From positions 1,339,305-1,362,654 of the forward strand of contig BFEA01000316.1 of the NCBI GenBank assembly GCA_003427395.1: a stretch of DNA of 23,350 nucleotides, written 5' to 3'. Source of the DNA: Chara braunii. Lineage: Eukaryota > Streptophyta > Charophyceae > Charales > Characeae. This document shows, piece after piece, positions 1 to 8,763 of the stretch; the stretch's first letter is position 1; each line of letters begins with the position of its first letter. The position numbers were made by a program, and so were the translations under genes. The notes beneath the pieces are model-generated. The model saw only the letters and a program-made list of their open reading frames with translations. It was not told where the DNA came from and ran no database searches.

Positions 1-97
1 GGGGGTGTTTTGGCGGGGGCGGGGGTCGGGTAGCCCCGCGGCGGGGGTCCGGTGGTGAAACCCCTACCCCGGCTTGGGCCCCTGGGATCCCCGCGTG
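1..97. other. G-rich segment with a G-quadruplex-type motif
   Basis: This stretch is very rich in G and C and is unlike the LINE that starts at about 98. The first 30 bases hold four runs of three or more G (1-5, 15-19, 21-25, 28-30) separated by 9, 1 and 2 bases, which fits the pattern for an intramolecular G-quadruplex. No open frame or known repeat is recognisable. It could be flanking DNA, part of another repeat or an assembly edge. Confidence 0.4.
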
Positions 98-1150
98 ACA
101 ACCCTGATAGAAACTGATGAACAAATTATAGCTAAATTGTGCACTTCCTACAACCTGTTTGACTCCTTTATAAGATTGAACCCTACCACTAAGTCCTTTT
201 CCTGCTTCACTAGAAGACACTCAAACAAACCTACCAAATCTAGGATTGATCTTATCCTACCCTCAGAGGATCTTCAAGGAGAACTTCAATTTGCAGGCAT
301 CCTACCTAGAAGCCCATATCCAGGCCTTGACCACGCAATGTGCATGGCGGTCTTGTCCTTTCGAAAAAAAACAGATCAAGGCAGGGGATTCTATAAACTT
401 AATACGTCACACCTCAAGGACCAGGACTTCCTTCAATACCTCGAGGACGTATGAGAATTCTGGAGAAAACAAAAAGCTCGCATAGACAACGACATCTTAT
501 AGTTAAACAATGGCCTAGCTTTCCTAGGTCGTAAATGCAATGAATACTCCAAAGCATTGGCAAAGATAAGACATAAAAAAGAAACAGAAATCCCCAAAAG
601 AATTCAAGAACTACAAGAAAAAGAGATTAAGTCAGACGACCAAGACGCCCTGGAACCAATTGCAAAGGAAATCCAGACACTAGAGGATCAGTTACTCAAA
701 CATATGGAATACAGATGGCAGAGATTCAAAATACGAGGAAAACTAAAAAAACATCAGATGGAAGGAGATATGGACGCTCGCTTCTTTGCCATGACCAAAG
801 CTAGGTCAGGAAGGACCACGATAGAGGCTCTAATGAATCCATTCAACAACAATGAACCTTTAGCCATTTCAACAACTGCCAGTATGAAAATAGCCAGAGA
901 TTTTTACAAAGATCTTTTTACGTCAAAAAACTCAACTATTCCTCTAACACAAAATGAGAAAGAAATTGATGAATTCCTAATTTCTTTCAACAAATCAATC
1001 ACGGATGAACAAAGGGAGATATTGAAAATGCCAATATCCAAGCAATAAATTTGGAAAACTCTAATTCTCATGGAAGAAGAGAAGACACTGGCATTGATGG
1101 TCTCCCAAAAAAAATTTGGGAAATCATGTGAGGTCCCCTCGTACAAGATT
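98..1150 (+). pseudogene. LINE A1 ORF2: endonuclease C-terminus and linker to RT
   Basis: Residues from 98 to about 380 match the last third of an APE-type endonuclease: a KSRIDLIL strand near 235-260 followed by a GLDH near 324-335. In the family the latter is normally SDH, whose His is catalytic; here the Ser is Leu. A charged, Lys/Glu-rich linker follows, with an open stretch at 557-1048 of 163 residues. It ends in a motif (FTSKNSTIP, then ITDEQREIL) typical of the region just before L1-type RT domains. In-frame stops lie at about 452, 511 and 1046, and a frameshift near 1090 joins the next piece. It has no start codon of its own and is a relic of one large ORF2. Confidence 0.85.
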
Positions 1151-1152
1151 TA

Positions 1153-1902
1153 ATGAACTACTACCACACGGCATGGGTAGCAGGAGACATGGGGGAAATA
1201 GTTAACCAAGGGATACTCATGCTTCTGTACAAAAAAAGAGACAAAATTAATATTCAAAACTATCGCCCAATCACACTCCTCACGGTGGTATACAAATTAG
1301 TCGCAAAAGCACTAGCTGATAGAATGCTCAAAGTCATAGCTGACATCATACATCCAGCGCAAACAGAGTTTATCACTGGAAGGAATATACAACATAATAT
1401 TATTCTCATAAATGAACTAATCAAAGTGGCACGCCAATCTAAACATAACGTGGCATTCATCTTCGTAGAATTTGAAAAAGCTTATGATCATGTAGATTGG
1501 CTATTCCTGGACAAATGTCTTGCGGAAATGAATTTCAGGTCAAATTTTAGAAGATGGATCTCAATCCTGCATCAAAAGGCAACCACCAGCGTTATGATAA
1601 ACGGTGGTCAGACACCCCCAATTGAATTGCAGAGATCGGTCAGGCAGGGCGACCCATTGGTACCTTTTCTCTCCATCATCATTATGGAAGCTCTAGCGGC
1701 TAATCTAAAGCAACACAAGGATATTAGGGAAATACAAGTGACATCCATCCCTGAGGAGGCAATCCCCATATGCTGTCTCTTTGCTGATGATCTCTCTCTA
1801 ATGGTGGATGCATCATATGAAAACATAAAGGCAATTCAAGAATTAATGGACAAATTTTGTAGATTAGCAGACATGAAAGTCAACTGGGGGGAAAGACCCT
1901 AG
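1153..1902 (+). pseudogene. LINE A1 ORF2: reverse transcriptase domain
   Basis: An open stretch of 249 codons carries the fingers and palm of an L1-clade reverse transcriptase: NYRPITLL near 1258, QTEFITGRNIQ near 1360, motif A FEKAYDHVDW near 1470, motif B RQGDPLVPFL near 1642 and motif C FADDLSL near 1780. The first catalytic Asp of motif A (normally D-F-EKAYD) is Glu here, from the codon GAA; the FADD box keeps both Asp. It lies between the linker and the post-RT region and is cut off by a frameshift in a G run at about 1885. It would synthesise cDNA by target-primed reverse transcription in an intact element. The Asp-to-Glu change and the frameshifts argue that this copy is inactive. Confidence 0.93.
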
Positions 1903-2984
1903 GATGGTGGATAAACTACCAGGGACTTAGACCACCTGAATCGCCCCGAATTAAATGGCTCCCTCTAGACAAGCTAATAAGGGTTCTCGATATCTCACTA
2001 TCTGCTGAAGGGAAACCAACAATCAACGAGGAGACTATTTTTCAAAGTGCTCAGACCAAATTAGAATTATGGAAGAATAAACACACATCGATAATGGGCA
2101 GAGCTTTGGTGATTAATAATGTAGTACTAGCCTCAATTTGGTATAAATCAGCAATTTGGACCCTAGATAACAAATGGACTAAGTCCTTACATCAACAACT
2201 CAGAGCCTTTCTGTGGAGAGGAAATCATGACCACAAAAACGTCATTAGTAGAGTGGCTTGGACCTCTATCATTCAACCAAAGGCTAAGGGGGGTTTGGGA
2301 ATAATTGATCCAACACTCCAAACCATGACACTCTCCATCCAATGGAACAAGAGACTTCCTCTCAATCCTCAAACTCCCTGGAGTGGTTTAGCCTGGGAAC
2401 AACTAAGGAGATTGGCCCCCCAGACAACGGAGACAGTTGACGCAGCCATGTGGCTAGAGAATAGGGACTGGGTCATACCGAGAGGCACAACCAAAAAAAT
2501 AGATATGAACCAAATGACAGACAAGGCAGCAGCTAGAAAGGACATCACTAAGGATCCCTTCTGGCCAACTATTCTCAAAACATGGAGGAAGTTACCCCAA
2601 CTAGACAAACATTTCCCTGAACGATGGGAAGAAATCAACCGACAACCACTCTTCAACAATACCTGGATAAGTGATAACCAAGGCATCACACTTCATTGCA
2701 ATGACAATCCATGGAAGGTGTGGATCAAGAGAGGAGTAATCAGGATTTCCCCGCACATTCTCCATGAGAGACTAAAGTATTGTCACCATGCACAAAACAA
2801 CCTAGACAGAATAGTGGAATTGATCCCTATTGAATGGATTAGAGTGATCAGGAAAGGGAAGAAATTCCAGGAAAGTGATTGGGTTGCGATGAAGGACAAT
2901 CCAAGAAAGGTAGGTAACGTCATCCTCATAACCCCAGACAAGGACGCCTTAATTGCACCATATAAAAAAATGATAATGTTATAA
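1903..2984 (+). pseudogene. LINE A1 ORF2: post-RT (thumb and linker) region
   Basis: After the frameshift the L1 protein continues with IKWLPLDKLIRVLDISLS near 1952, the segment that follows FADD in L1-type proteins. Then comes a 296-codon open stretch (2094-2984) starting at MGRALVINNVV. It holds the family signature of a short R-x-FLWRG...WTSIIQPKAKGGLGI block near 2200-2305, equivalent to the F-W-G...K-EGGLG block of plant L1 elements. The remainder is Trp-rich and not assigned to a fold. It ends at a TAA at 2982. The homologous region of family B lies at 8764-9340 and, on the minus strand, below 19180. Confidence 0.85.
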
Positions 2985-2999
2985 TTATCAAAAAGGATA

Positions 3000-4112
3000 C
3001 AACTCCGATTTGGATGCCGGTGGAAAACATCTTCAGAATCAGAGTCTTCTCACGGGATGAGCAGTCGTGTCTTGCTTTCCGACCTTCTACGGATATCGCG
3101 GACCTACCTATAGATCCTGAGTATTGGACATGGGGTACCAAAAAGAAACTCAACAGAAAATTCAGCATACATCTACATACCTTATCTGTCAAATCAACTT
3201 ACCGGATCAGACCCAAACTAAATTTGAAAGATAGAGTGGTGGAGAGATGGATGAAACAGTTAAACATCAGCAAGGAAGATCTGAGGAACATCAAATGATT
3301 CAAGGATTCCAAGATCAAGCCATCGAAGGTAGCTTCCCTTCAGTGGCAGATAGAGCACAAATGTCTTCCCACTAATGACTGGTTGATAGACAGATCCTCA
3401 CTGGAAAGAAGGGGCATTGCAGTCCCATGGTGTAAGCTTTGTCACTCGGCGTACCCAAGCAGAAATATACCAGAAAAAATTGAACACATATTCCTTGAGT
3501 GTCCGAGTTCAATTTGGCTTTGGCCGTGGTGGGACCAAATATGGGAACAACTAGAAACCACAGTTAAATGGCCTTGGGAATGGAAAACAATCCTGCTAGC
3601 GCATTGGACACCAGAACTGGAAGACAATTTCACTTAAAACATGTTCTCCATAAGTAGAAATGCGGTCCTCTGGGCCATCTGGCGAAGAAGGAACACTTAT
3701 GAGTGGGAAGAAGCTAGACTGGACGGCCCCGATTTCACTGACAACATAAAACAACAAATCCAAACCAATATTCATCACCAATGGATCATCATTAAAGAAA
3801 AAGTTCAATCCAACTCCTCCAAATCGGAAATTAAAGAAATATTTCATAAATTCAGCAGCAACTGGCTGGGGGGGGAGAAGGGCGGAAGAATTGGGAGAGT
3901 GGAATGGGAGGGAGCGGAGAAGGAGGAGGAGCAATTTTCTTATCAGAAACTACAAGTTGACTTTTAACGATTGGACTCAGGTGGATCCCCAGATACCTCT
4001 TCGCCCACCTCATGAATTCCCAAGTCTTTTCACTCTACCTCAGAATGCATTGGTTCCACTGTCATGGTATGGAAAGACCCTGTTGCAGAAGAAAGGGGAA
4101 CGGAAGGAATAG
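3000..4112 (+). pseudogene. LINE A1 ORF2: C-terminal knuckle and tail domain
   Basis: Four open pieces in shifting frames (3014-3298, 3383-3637, 3641-3967, 3891-4112) together make the ORF2 C-terminus. The knuckle at about 3437-3503 reads C-x2-C, 14 residues, H-x4-C and ends EHIFLEC; it is followed by a Trp-rich WLWPWWDQIW. A helical region WAIWRRRNTYEWEEARL near 3670-3718 precedes a G-rich SNWLGGEKGG stretch near 3860, whose nine-G run coincides with a frameshift. The last conserved block, HEFPSLF...WYGK, near 4010-4073, also closes the family C protein (near 5130-5192). The knuckle probably binds nucleic acid, as in L1; the terminal block has no known function. Confidence 0.85.
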
Positions 4113-4270
4113 ACAGCCAAACCATTATTCTCTCCCAATTGTTGGAAAGGCTAGGTAGGTAAGGCTATATCTGGCGCCCAGTAGGCGGGTGAAGAGGTCT
4201 ATTCCAACAATAGTCACAGCTGGTTATCGAGAATACTGTGAATGACTCATTTTTCAATCGTCAATTGTGA

Positions 4271-4414
4271 GGGACGCTGGACCCGTTTTCCAGCAGGTGC
4301 GGATCCCACAAATAGATGGAGCATCCCAGAGAATGCTAGGGTAGTCTACTCTTATCATCTACCCTAGCATCTACTCGGGGATTTAACTTAAAAAAAAAAA
4401 AAAAAAAAAAAAAA
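4271..4414 (+). repeat. 3' terminal structured tail of LINE A1 (module 1)
   Basis: The module starts GGGACGC. HP1 is GCTGGA (4276-4281) with TCCAGC (4289-4294) around a 7-base loop. HP3 is a perfect 12-bp stem, ATGCTAGGGTAG (4333-4344) with CTACCCTAGCAT (4359-4370), around a 14-base loop containing CTCTTAT. Flanking ATCCC...GGGGAT extends the stem. The pseudoknot strands between them are partly lost in this copy (GATCC, CACA). Poly(A) of 25 follows at 4390-4414. The 158 bases before the module are LINE A 3' UTR, sharing TATCTGGCGCCC with copy A2. Confidence 0.85.
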
Positions 4415-5313
4415 CGGGTGGATATTCAGACAGAGGTGGGAGACAGAGGGAGAAACACCTCAGTCTGCATAGGGACTAAGTCAAAGGGCTAAAATGGTTC
4501 AGAGGAGTGAAGGAAAGACCGGCAAAATTTGCCTCTCTACAGTGGCAAATTAGCCACAGGTGCCTCCCCACCAACAACTGGATCATTGACAGAACGAACC
4601 TAGAACAGAGAGGGGAGACTCTCCCGTGGTGTAAATCCTGTAATGCAAGGTTCCCAGGATGTAGAATATGTGAAGCAATAGAACATATCTTTCTACGATG
4701 CCCTGGGGCAGTCCTGCTGTGGCGATGGTGGGACCGTATCTGGACACAACTGGGCACTAGCGAGGAATGACCTTGGAAATGGGAAGCCCTTCTCTTAGGT
4801 GAATGGGGAAGACCTCATGCATCCCGCCTAGCCAGCAACCTTTTCTCCATAGCCAGAAAGGTTGTAATCTGGACGTTATGGTTAAGAAGGTGTGTCTTCG
4901 ATCAAGAAGGGGCCAGGATGGGGGAAGGGGAAGCGGCAGATACAGTAAAACAGTTCATCGAAACAGAAATAAGAACACAATGGAAAAAAGTGCAGGAAAA
5001 AATGTTAACCCTATCTCAAAAAGCTGATATAACTAAGGAAATTCATAACTTTTGCGCAGAATGGTTGGGGGGGGAAAAAGGGGGCAGGATGGCCCAGATT
5101 GTCAACCCCAACATTCAGATGAAGCACCCCGAGGAATTTCCAGACATGTTTCCTCCAGCCGCCACAGCAATCGTCGAGAGGCAATGGTATGGCACCAGTA
5201 AGGGAAACAGTAAGAAGGTCGGTATGTCGGGCACTGCACTTTGCAGATTAGACAAGCAACACTCACTGCAGGATTGCAGGCGTTGGTGGTATGTAGAGGA
5301 AGGGAACAAGTGA
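4415..5313 (+). pseudogene. LINE C ORF2 C-terminus, one frame with stops
   Basis: One reading frame runs across this span. It is interrupted by TAA near 4477, before the conserved part, and by a single TGA at 4768-4770, where family context (E-E-stop-PWKWE) suggests a lost Trp. Visible parts are KWFRG..RPAKFASLQWQI near 4490-4548, a knuckle with C-x2-C near 4639-4650 and EHIFLRC near 4681-4701, a Trp-rich LLWRWWDRIWTQL, and VVIWTLWLRRCVFDQEGAR near 4861-4917. A helical Gln/Lys-rich part, AEWLGGEKGGRM near 5059-5094, and the terminal HPEEFPDMF...RQWYG block follow. The stop at 5311 may be the natural end. Apart from two stops the frame is clean, so this copy is younger than A1. Confidence 0.87.
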
Positions 5314-5767
5314 AGAGTTGTTGGACCGTCCCCTGTTAGGGAGAAGGGGGAACTAGTGAATACAACAAGCATCTGGCACCAGATCCAGGGGGAAGTGGTT
5401 CCTGCCGTCCAAGCACGGAACGAAGGGAAGACCGAACTGCACACAAGGGAGGCAGACTCCAAGGTTGTGTAACTGGGACCGCGCACAATCATTGACTGAT
5501 GGAACACGGATTGTACACAGGGTCTGCTGAGGTTTAAAGGGTTTTAGGGGTAAAGGGTCAGTCACAACACAAATCAGTTAAGGTTAAGGGGACTGCTGTA
5601 ACAGGGCTGAGCAAAGAGATAAGGGGAGCTCGAATAAGGGGATGGGTGATAGTAGCAGTTCACAGGAGGCAGTCGCCCCACAGTCTCAGTCCTCATCTTC
5701 CTCATTTGATTCTCAGGCATGCTCAGACATTTTCTGACATTCTCAGACATTATTCTTTCTGTAATAT
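5314..5767 (+). other. LINE C 3' UTR, non-coding
   Basis: No coding frame of note lies between the ORF2 stop and the tail module. The last bases before the module, ATTCTTTCTGTA, recur before module 15 at the far end of the window, so that end is probably another family C copy. CAGACATT repeats occur near 5727-5755. Confidence 0.6.
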
Positions 5768-5896
5768 GGGACGCTGGACCCGTTTTCCAGTAGGTGATGC
5801 TCCCCACCAATAGATGGAGCCTCTCCCCAGGTGTTCGTGGTGTCTGCTCTTATCAGCAGCACTAACACTGGCGGGGGCGTTGTTAAAAAAAAAAAA
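5768..5896 (+). repeat. 3' terminal tail of LINE C (module 2)
   Basis: HP1 reads GCTGGA...TCCAGT, with one weakened pair. The pseudoknot strands are GGTG, GCTCC, CACC and GGAGC in a-b-a'-b' order. HP3 is GTGTTCGTGGTG (5831-5842) with CAGCACTAACAC (5857-5868), 10 of 12 paired, around the loop TCTGCTCTTATCAG. An outer CCCC...GGGG pair lies either side. Poly(A) begins at 5885. Confidence 0.85.
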
Positions 5897-6120
5897 GAGT
5901 TACATTCTGAAAAAAAAAAAGAAAAAAAGGTGGTGCTTCCACGCGGCAAGTTTTTCCAGAAATCGCTGCAAAAAGTGGCGACATCCCTGCAAGCACAGTT
6001 CAAAGAGGTCATGGCCGCAGTAGTTCGCAGGGTCACTCAACATCATCCTGATGAGTTTGCCTTGATGCCAGAACTTGAACGAGCCAGACAGAACTGGACT
6101 TATGTCGGTCTGCCTGCAAG
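5897..6120 (+). other. Unplaced fragment, possibly a third LINE C-terminus
   Basis: After two A-rich tracts one frame stays open from about 5929 to 6120. It encodes a basic, helical stretch followed by HHPDEFALMPEL near 6040-6078 and NWTYVG. The spacing resembles the terminal block HPEEFPDMF...RQWYG of family C, so this may be the end of another LINE's ORF2. The resemblance is short and I did not find the knuckle, so I leave it unassigned. At about 6121 the sequence switches to LINE A. Confidence 0.3.
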
Positions 6121-6630
6121 AACACTGGTCTCCGGACCCAGAGGATTGTTTCACTCAGAACCATTTCACCCTAGGAAGAAGGGTGGTGCTTTGGGCCATC
6201 TGGCAGAGAAGGAACACCTATGAATGGGAGGGCGCTAGATTAGATGACCCAAAATTCACTGAAAGTATAAAACAACAAATTCAAACTCATATACAGGATC
6301 AATGGACCAACCTAAAAGAAAAAATTCAGTTCAACTCATCCAAAACAGAAATTACTCAAACATTCCAAAAATTCAGCAGTAACTGGCTAGGGGGGGGGGA
6401 AGGGGGAAAAATAGGGAGGGTGGAATGGGAGGATGCTGAGACGGGGGAGGAACAAGTCCTCAATAGGAACTATCAAGTTGAAATTTAATGACTGGACCGT
6501 GGTGGACCCTTCAATTCCCCTTCGCCCTGCCCAAGAGTTCCCGCGTCTTTTCCCATTACCCCAGAACGCTCTGGTTCCAATGTCCTGGTACGGTAGGGAT
6601 TCACTTGAATGATGCTTCGACCCAAGAGTT
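6121..6630 (+). pseudogene. LINE A2 ORF2 C-terminal domain
   Basis: The frame 6075-6488 encodes VVLWAIWQRRNTYEWEGARLDDPKF and a helical Gln/Lys region ending SNWLGG, followed by a run of nine G. It then stops at 6486, while the conserved terminal block (NDWTVVDP..., EFPRLFPLPQNAL, MSWYGRD) continues in another frame at 6484-6620 and ends in TGA at about 6618. So the true C-terminus needs a frame change, as in A1. The shared break in both A copies, at or just after the G run, is either a mutation hotspot or an inherited feature of the family. Confidence 0.8.
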
Positions 6631-6696
6631 CCCGTGTCTTTTCCCATTACCCCAGAACGCTCTGGCTCCAAGAAGCACTTGAATGTTGTTTCGACA
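6531..6696 (+). repeat. 91-bp tandem duplication over the A2 C-terminus
   Basis: CCAAGAGTTCCCG at 6531 recurs at 6622, a period of 91. The second copy lacks about 16 internal bases (the WYG part) but keeps the ends, so the last LINE A2 codons and the start of the 3' UTR are partly repeated. It is not present in A1. Confidence 0.8.
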
Positions 6697-6870
6697 CCCA
6701 GACCTGCATTCCCGGATTACTGTTGAATAGGCTAGATAAGAAAGACAACATCTGGCGCCCCTTTTTCAACTACAGCAGGTCTGGCTTTTTCAAGATACTC
6801 CTGGTAGGAGGTGGACATGCTCAGTACGGTCATTGTAGAGATTGCCTTATGATACTTTCTCAAATTGTGA

Positions 6871-7006
6871 AGGACGCTGGACCCGTTTTCCAGCAGGTGC
6901 TGCTCCCCACAAATAGATGGAGCCCCCCAGAGTATGCTAGGGTAGTCTGCTCTTATCAGCTACCCTGAGCATCTACTCAGGGCGTCTAAAAAAAAAAAAA
7001 AAAAAA
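6871..7006 (+). repeat. 3' terminal tail of LINE A2 (module 3)
   Basis: HP1 is intact. The pseudoknot strands are GGTG, GCTCC, CACA and GGAGC, so one pair of the short stem is weakened. HP3 is ATGCTAGGGTAG (6934-6945) with CTACCCTGAGCAT (6960-6972), where one inserted G bulges. The loop is TCTGCTCTTATCAG. GAGT...ACTC and CCC...GGG extend the stem outward. Poly(A) occupies 6988-7006. Confidence 0.85.
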
Positions 7007-7018
7007 GGGGACCGTAAG

Positions 7019-7827
7019 ATGGCCGCGTTCTTTGGTAGCCGTAAAAACTTGCTTCAATCTCAATTAATGCCGATATTGAACCATCCTTTTGACGATCAGG
7101 CTCCATTGGCTGAACTGGCCCCGCTGATCACCACATATGCCAAGCTTTTTTATGACCACCTACTCACTTCTCAGACTCAGTACACGGTATGACAGTTATT
7201 ACTGGATTTCCATGACACAGTATGGACCACCTTGGACCGACATTTGACGGACCAACAAAGACTGCGATTGAAAGCCCAGATAATAATGGAAGAAGTGGTG
7301 CGAGCAAGCAGATCTATTCCCCAGCATAAAACCCCGGGAATGGATGGTCTGCCGGCCACCTTTTTTAAATTTTTTTCCCCCTACCTGTACCCTGACCTCT
7401 GAAAAATGATGCAATCCATTTGGAATGGAGGCCCCCGTCACAAGCAATGCTACAAGGAATTATTACTTTTATATACAAAAAAGGGGAAGTAACCAACATA
7501 CGGAGCTGGCGACCGATCACATTGATGCCGAGTCTCTATTAAATTTTTGGGAAAATCCTGGCTCATCGAATGCAAGCTGCTATGACATCTCTGATCCATT
7601 CATCACAAACAGGGTTTCTGCAGGGTCGACAAATATTACATAACGTAATGTTTGTTGAACATCTAATGGAAAGGATTGGGTCAGGGGAGGAACAAATTGC
7701 TATCCTTTTACTAGATCTCAAAAAAGCATATGACAGGGTTGGCTGGGAGTTCTTGCAGGCAGCCTTGACAAGTTTTGGCTTTGGCCTGCTGTTTGCACGA
7801 GCAACTCGGACAGTGTCTTTGTGTTAG
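7019..7827 (+). pseudogene. LINE B1 ORF2: linker and RT fingers/palm to motif A
   Basis: From the first ATG the frame reads a linker (FFGSRKNLLQ..., YAKLFYDHLLTSQT), a TGA at 7190, then HKTPGMDGLPATFFK near 7325-7365, the start of an L1-type RT. A TGA at 7400 and a frameshift in the C run near 7430 follow. The correct frame resumes as FIYKKGEVTNIRSWRPITLMP near 7468-7530, one TAA, ILAHRMQAAM, SSQTGFLQGRQ near 7600, and motif A LLLDLKKAYDRVGWEF near 7705-7752. Here the catalytic Asp of motif A is present, unlike in A1. Motifs B and C are not found before the break at about 7827. Confidence 0.88.
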
Positions 7828-7984
7828 GGTTTCATAGTGTTTTTTTGTTTTTTTTTTCGTTTTTTTTGGCCTGTTTCCTTTTTTGACGTTTGCACTATAG
7901 TCTCATATCGTTTGTTTTTTAAATTTTTGATGAAATTCGCACCGCAAATGCCAACGAAAATGGCGAATATTTGGGCCCCCGTTA
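7828..7984. other. T-rich stretch replacing the RT motif B-C region of LINE B1
   Basis: About 150 bases of T-rich sequence with runs of T10 and T8 lie where RT motifs B and C should be. Read on the minus strand they end in A-rich tracts, which would suit a minus-strand poly(A)-tailed insertion, but I see no tail module. Because the LINE sequence it replaced is absent, this is an insertion with a deletion or a replacement. No paralogue in the window covers the site. Confidence 0.45.
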
Positions 7985-8254
7985 ACCGTCTCTCACTCCA
8001 AGACACTTTCATGCTATTTTGTCACCTGTCGCAAGCGGCAATCAATTGGTCGAAATCAGCAATTATGATTCCCCCAGGGGTTCAGGCCCCTCACCATTGG
8101 GGCCTCGGAGTGGTAATGTCGACCCAACAAGAACAATTGCGAGGCCACCGGAATACCTTCGCACCCCAGATATTGTTGGACTTGACTCCTGGACCAGTGA
8201 TTTCTAGGTTGTGGAAAGCCCTCCGGCCATGGCTCCGCGTCCGAGGCCTCAGCC
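7985..8254 (+). pseudogene. LINE B1 ORF2: first post-RT segment
   Basis: Frame 2 reads LQDTFMLFCHLSQAAINWSKSAIM from about 7998, then PHHWGLGVV, a QQEQLRGH segment, APQILLDLTP and LWKALRPWLR up to 8254. It matches the minus-strand copy B3 segment by segment (MIPPGAQAP, HWGLRVV, FAPQILLDLTP, KALRPWLRG below 19170). It stops at a poly(T) tract, which begins a nested minus-strand insertion, and resumes at 8764 with GRGLVINNAIL. Confidence 0.85.
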
Positions 8255-8339
8255 TTTTTTTTTTTTTTTTTTTTTTTTTTTATTTGCTCCAATCTATTCG
8301 TGGGAAGCAGCACGTGCTGGAAACAAGGTCCAGCATCCC
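8255..8339 (-). repeat. Short-form tail module 4
   Basis: Minus-strand order is GGGATGC, HP1, pseudoknot, poly(A), with no HP3. The pseudoknot short stem is CGTG (plus 8311-8314) with CACG (plus 8299-8302), a paired change from the usual GGTG/CACC. The long stem is GCTTC (plus 8304-8308) with GGAGC (plus 8286-8290), one pair being a G-U type wobble. This copy carries the clearest compensatory change in the pseudoknot. Confidence 0.85.
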
Positions 8340-8435
8340 ACATGAATTATTACACAACATATGAGGTGCCGGGGCCATTACCCGGCTTCGGCTAAGAATC
8401 TTTTCTGATGAAGAACTAAAAAATTGAGTACTATG

Positions 8436-8717
8436 CTAGGCTACCAGCCGGGCCGCCCGGGTCCCGGGTGGCCAGCCCGTGCAAGGACCAGGGAAGGCCG
8501 AAGCAAAAATAAAAAATAAAAAAAATCCAAAAACTCCCAAAACAAACTATGTTATGCAGAAAAATAAACTGAACAACTTTTGCCTCAGGGTCACATCGAA
8601 ATTCTTCACCAAATTTAGAATAAAAAATAAAATTTAAAAATATTTATTTTATTTTTATTATTTGAATTTTTTTTGGCCCGGCCGGGCAAGTGACCCCGGG
8701 CCACTCTGGAAGCCTAG
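8436..8717. mobile_element. hAT-like MITE, 282 bp, with 8-bp TSD
   Basis: The element starts CTAGGCTACCAG and ends CTGGAAGCCTAG, terminal inverted repeats with one mismatch in 12. It is flanked by the exact 8-bp direct repeat GTACTATG at 8428-8435 and 8718-8725. Eight-base duplications are typical of hAT transposons. The ends are GC-rich (GGGCCGCCCGGG, CCCGGGCCA) and the middle is AT-rich. There is no transposase, so it would depend on one elsewhere. It lies inside the minus-strand retroelement at 8255-8763, so it is the youngest layer here. Confidence 0.85.
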
Positions 8718-8763
8718 GTACTATGCTATATCAGCCATTCCAGTTTCCTAAGTATAGAGCATT

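Larger units (their letters stand above)
98..4414 (+). mobile_element. LINE family A, copy 1 (L1-type, decayed)
   Basis: A 4.3-kb non-LTR retrotransposon copy on the plus strand. In order it encodes the end of an APE-type endonuclease, a linker, a reverse transcriptase, a long post-RT region, a CX2C...HX4C knuckle and a C-terminal domain. A 3' UTR, a structured tail (4271) and 25 A residues follow. The 5' end with ORF1 and the start of the endonuclease is missing. The protein is broken by stops near 452, 511 and 1046, by frameshifts near 1090 and 1885-1900, and by further breaks at 2982, 3296, 3635 and 3960. The copy is dead. The protein looks most like plant-type L1 elements; that is a judgement from motif style, not a search. 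Confidence 0.92.
4415..5896 (+). mobile_element. LINE family C, 5'-truncated copy inserted in the A1 poly(A) tail
   Basis: Immediately after the A1 poly(A) a second LINE begins, in the same orientation, inside the region before the knuckle. It encodes one C-terminal ORF2 fragment, a 450-base 3' UTR, tail module 2 and a short poly(A). Its protein is related to family A but clearly distinct, with different spacing in the knuckle and no nine-G run. No target-site duplication can be read because the target was poly(A). Confidence 0.88.
6121..7006 (+). mobile_element. LINE family A, copy 2 (5'-truncated)
   Basis: This copy begins at EHWSPDPEDCF near 6120, the segment that follows the knuckle in A1 (there AHWTPELEDNF near 3600), and runs through the C-terminal domain, a 3' UTR and tail module 3 to poly(A). 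The reading is cleaner than A1, but the same G run (6391-6399) carries a frameshift. The 3' UTR shares ACATCTGGCGCCC with A1. Confidence 0.88.
8255..8763 (-). mobile_element. Non-coding poly(A)-tailed retroelement nested in LINE B1
   Basis: Comparison with B3 shows that this segment splits the LINE between the GLSL-type codons and GRGL. Read on the minus strand it is a body of about 140 bases, then tail module 4, then poly(A) (plus-strand poly(T) 8255-8281). The body is split by a hAT-like MITE at 8436-8717. It encodes no protein. A 22-base stretch at 8369-8390 is identical to 14157-14178 inside the large insertion in LINE B2. The flanks share at most CT, so any target-site duplication is 2 bp or less. 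Confidence 0.75.

Noticed and set aside
1-97. Ribosomal or promoter CpG island at the window start
   Set aside because: Only 97 bases are visible; no gene start follows and the next sequence is mid-endonuclease LINE.
8406-8430. CTGATGA that could begin a hammerhead
   Set aside because: No GAAA strand or stem II follows, so only the 7-base core strand is present by chance.
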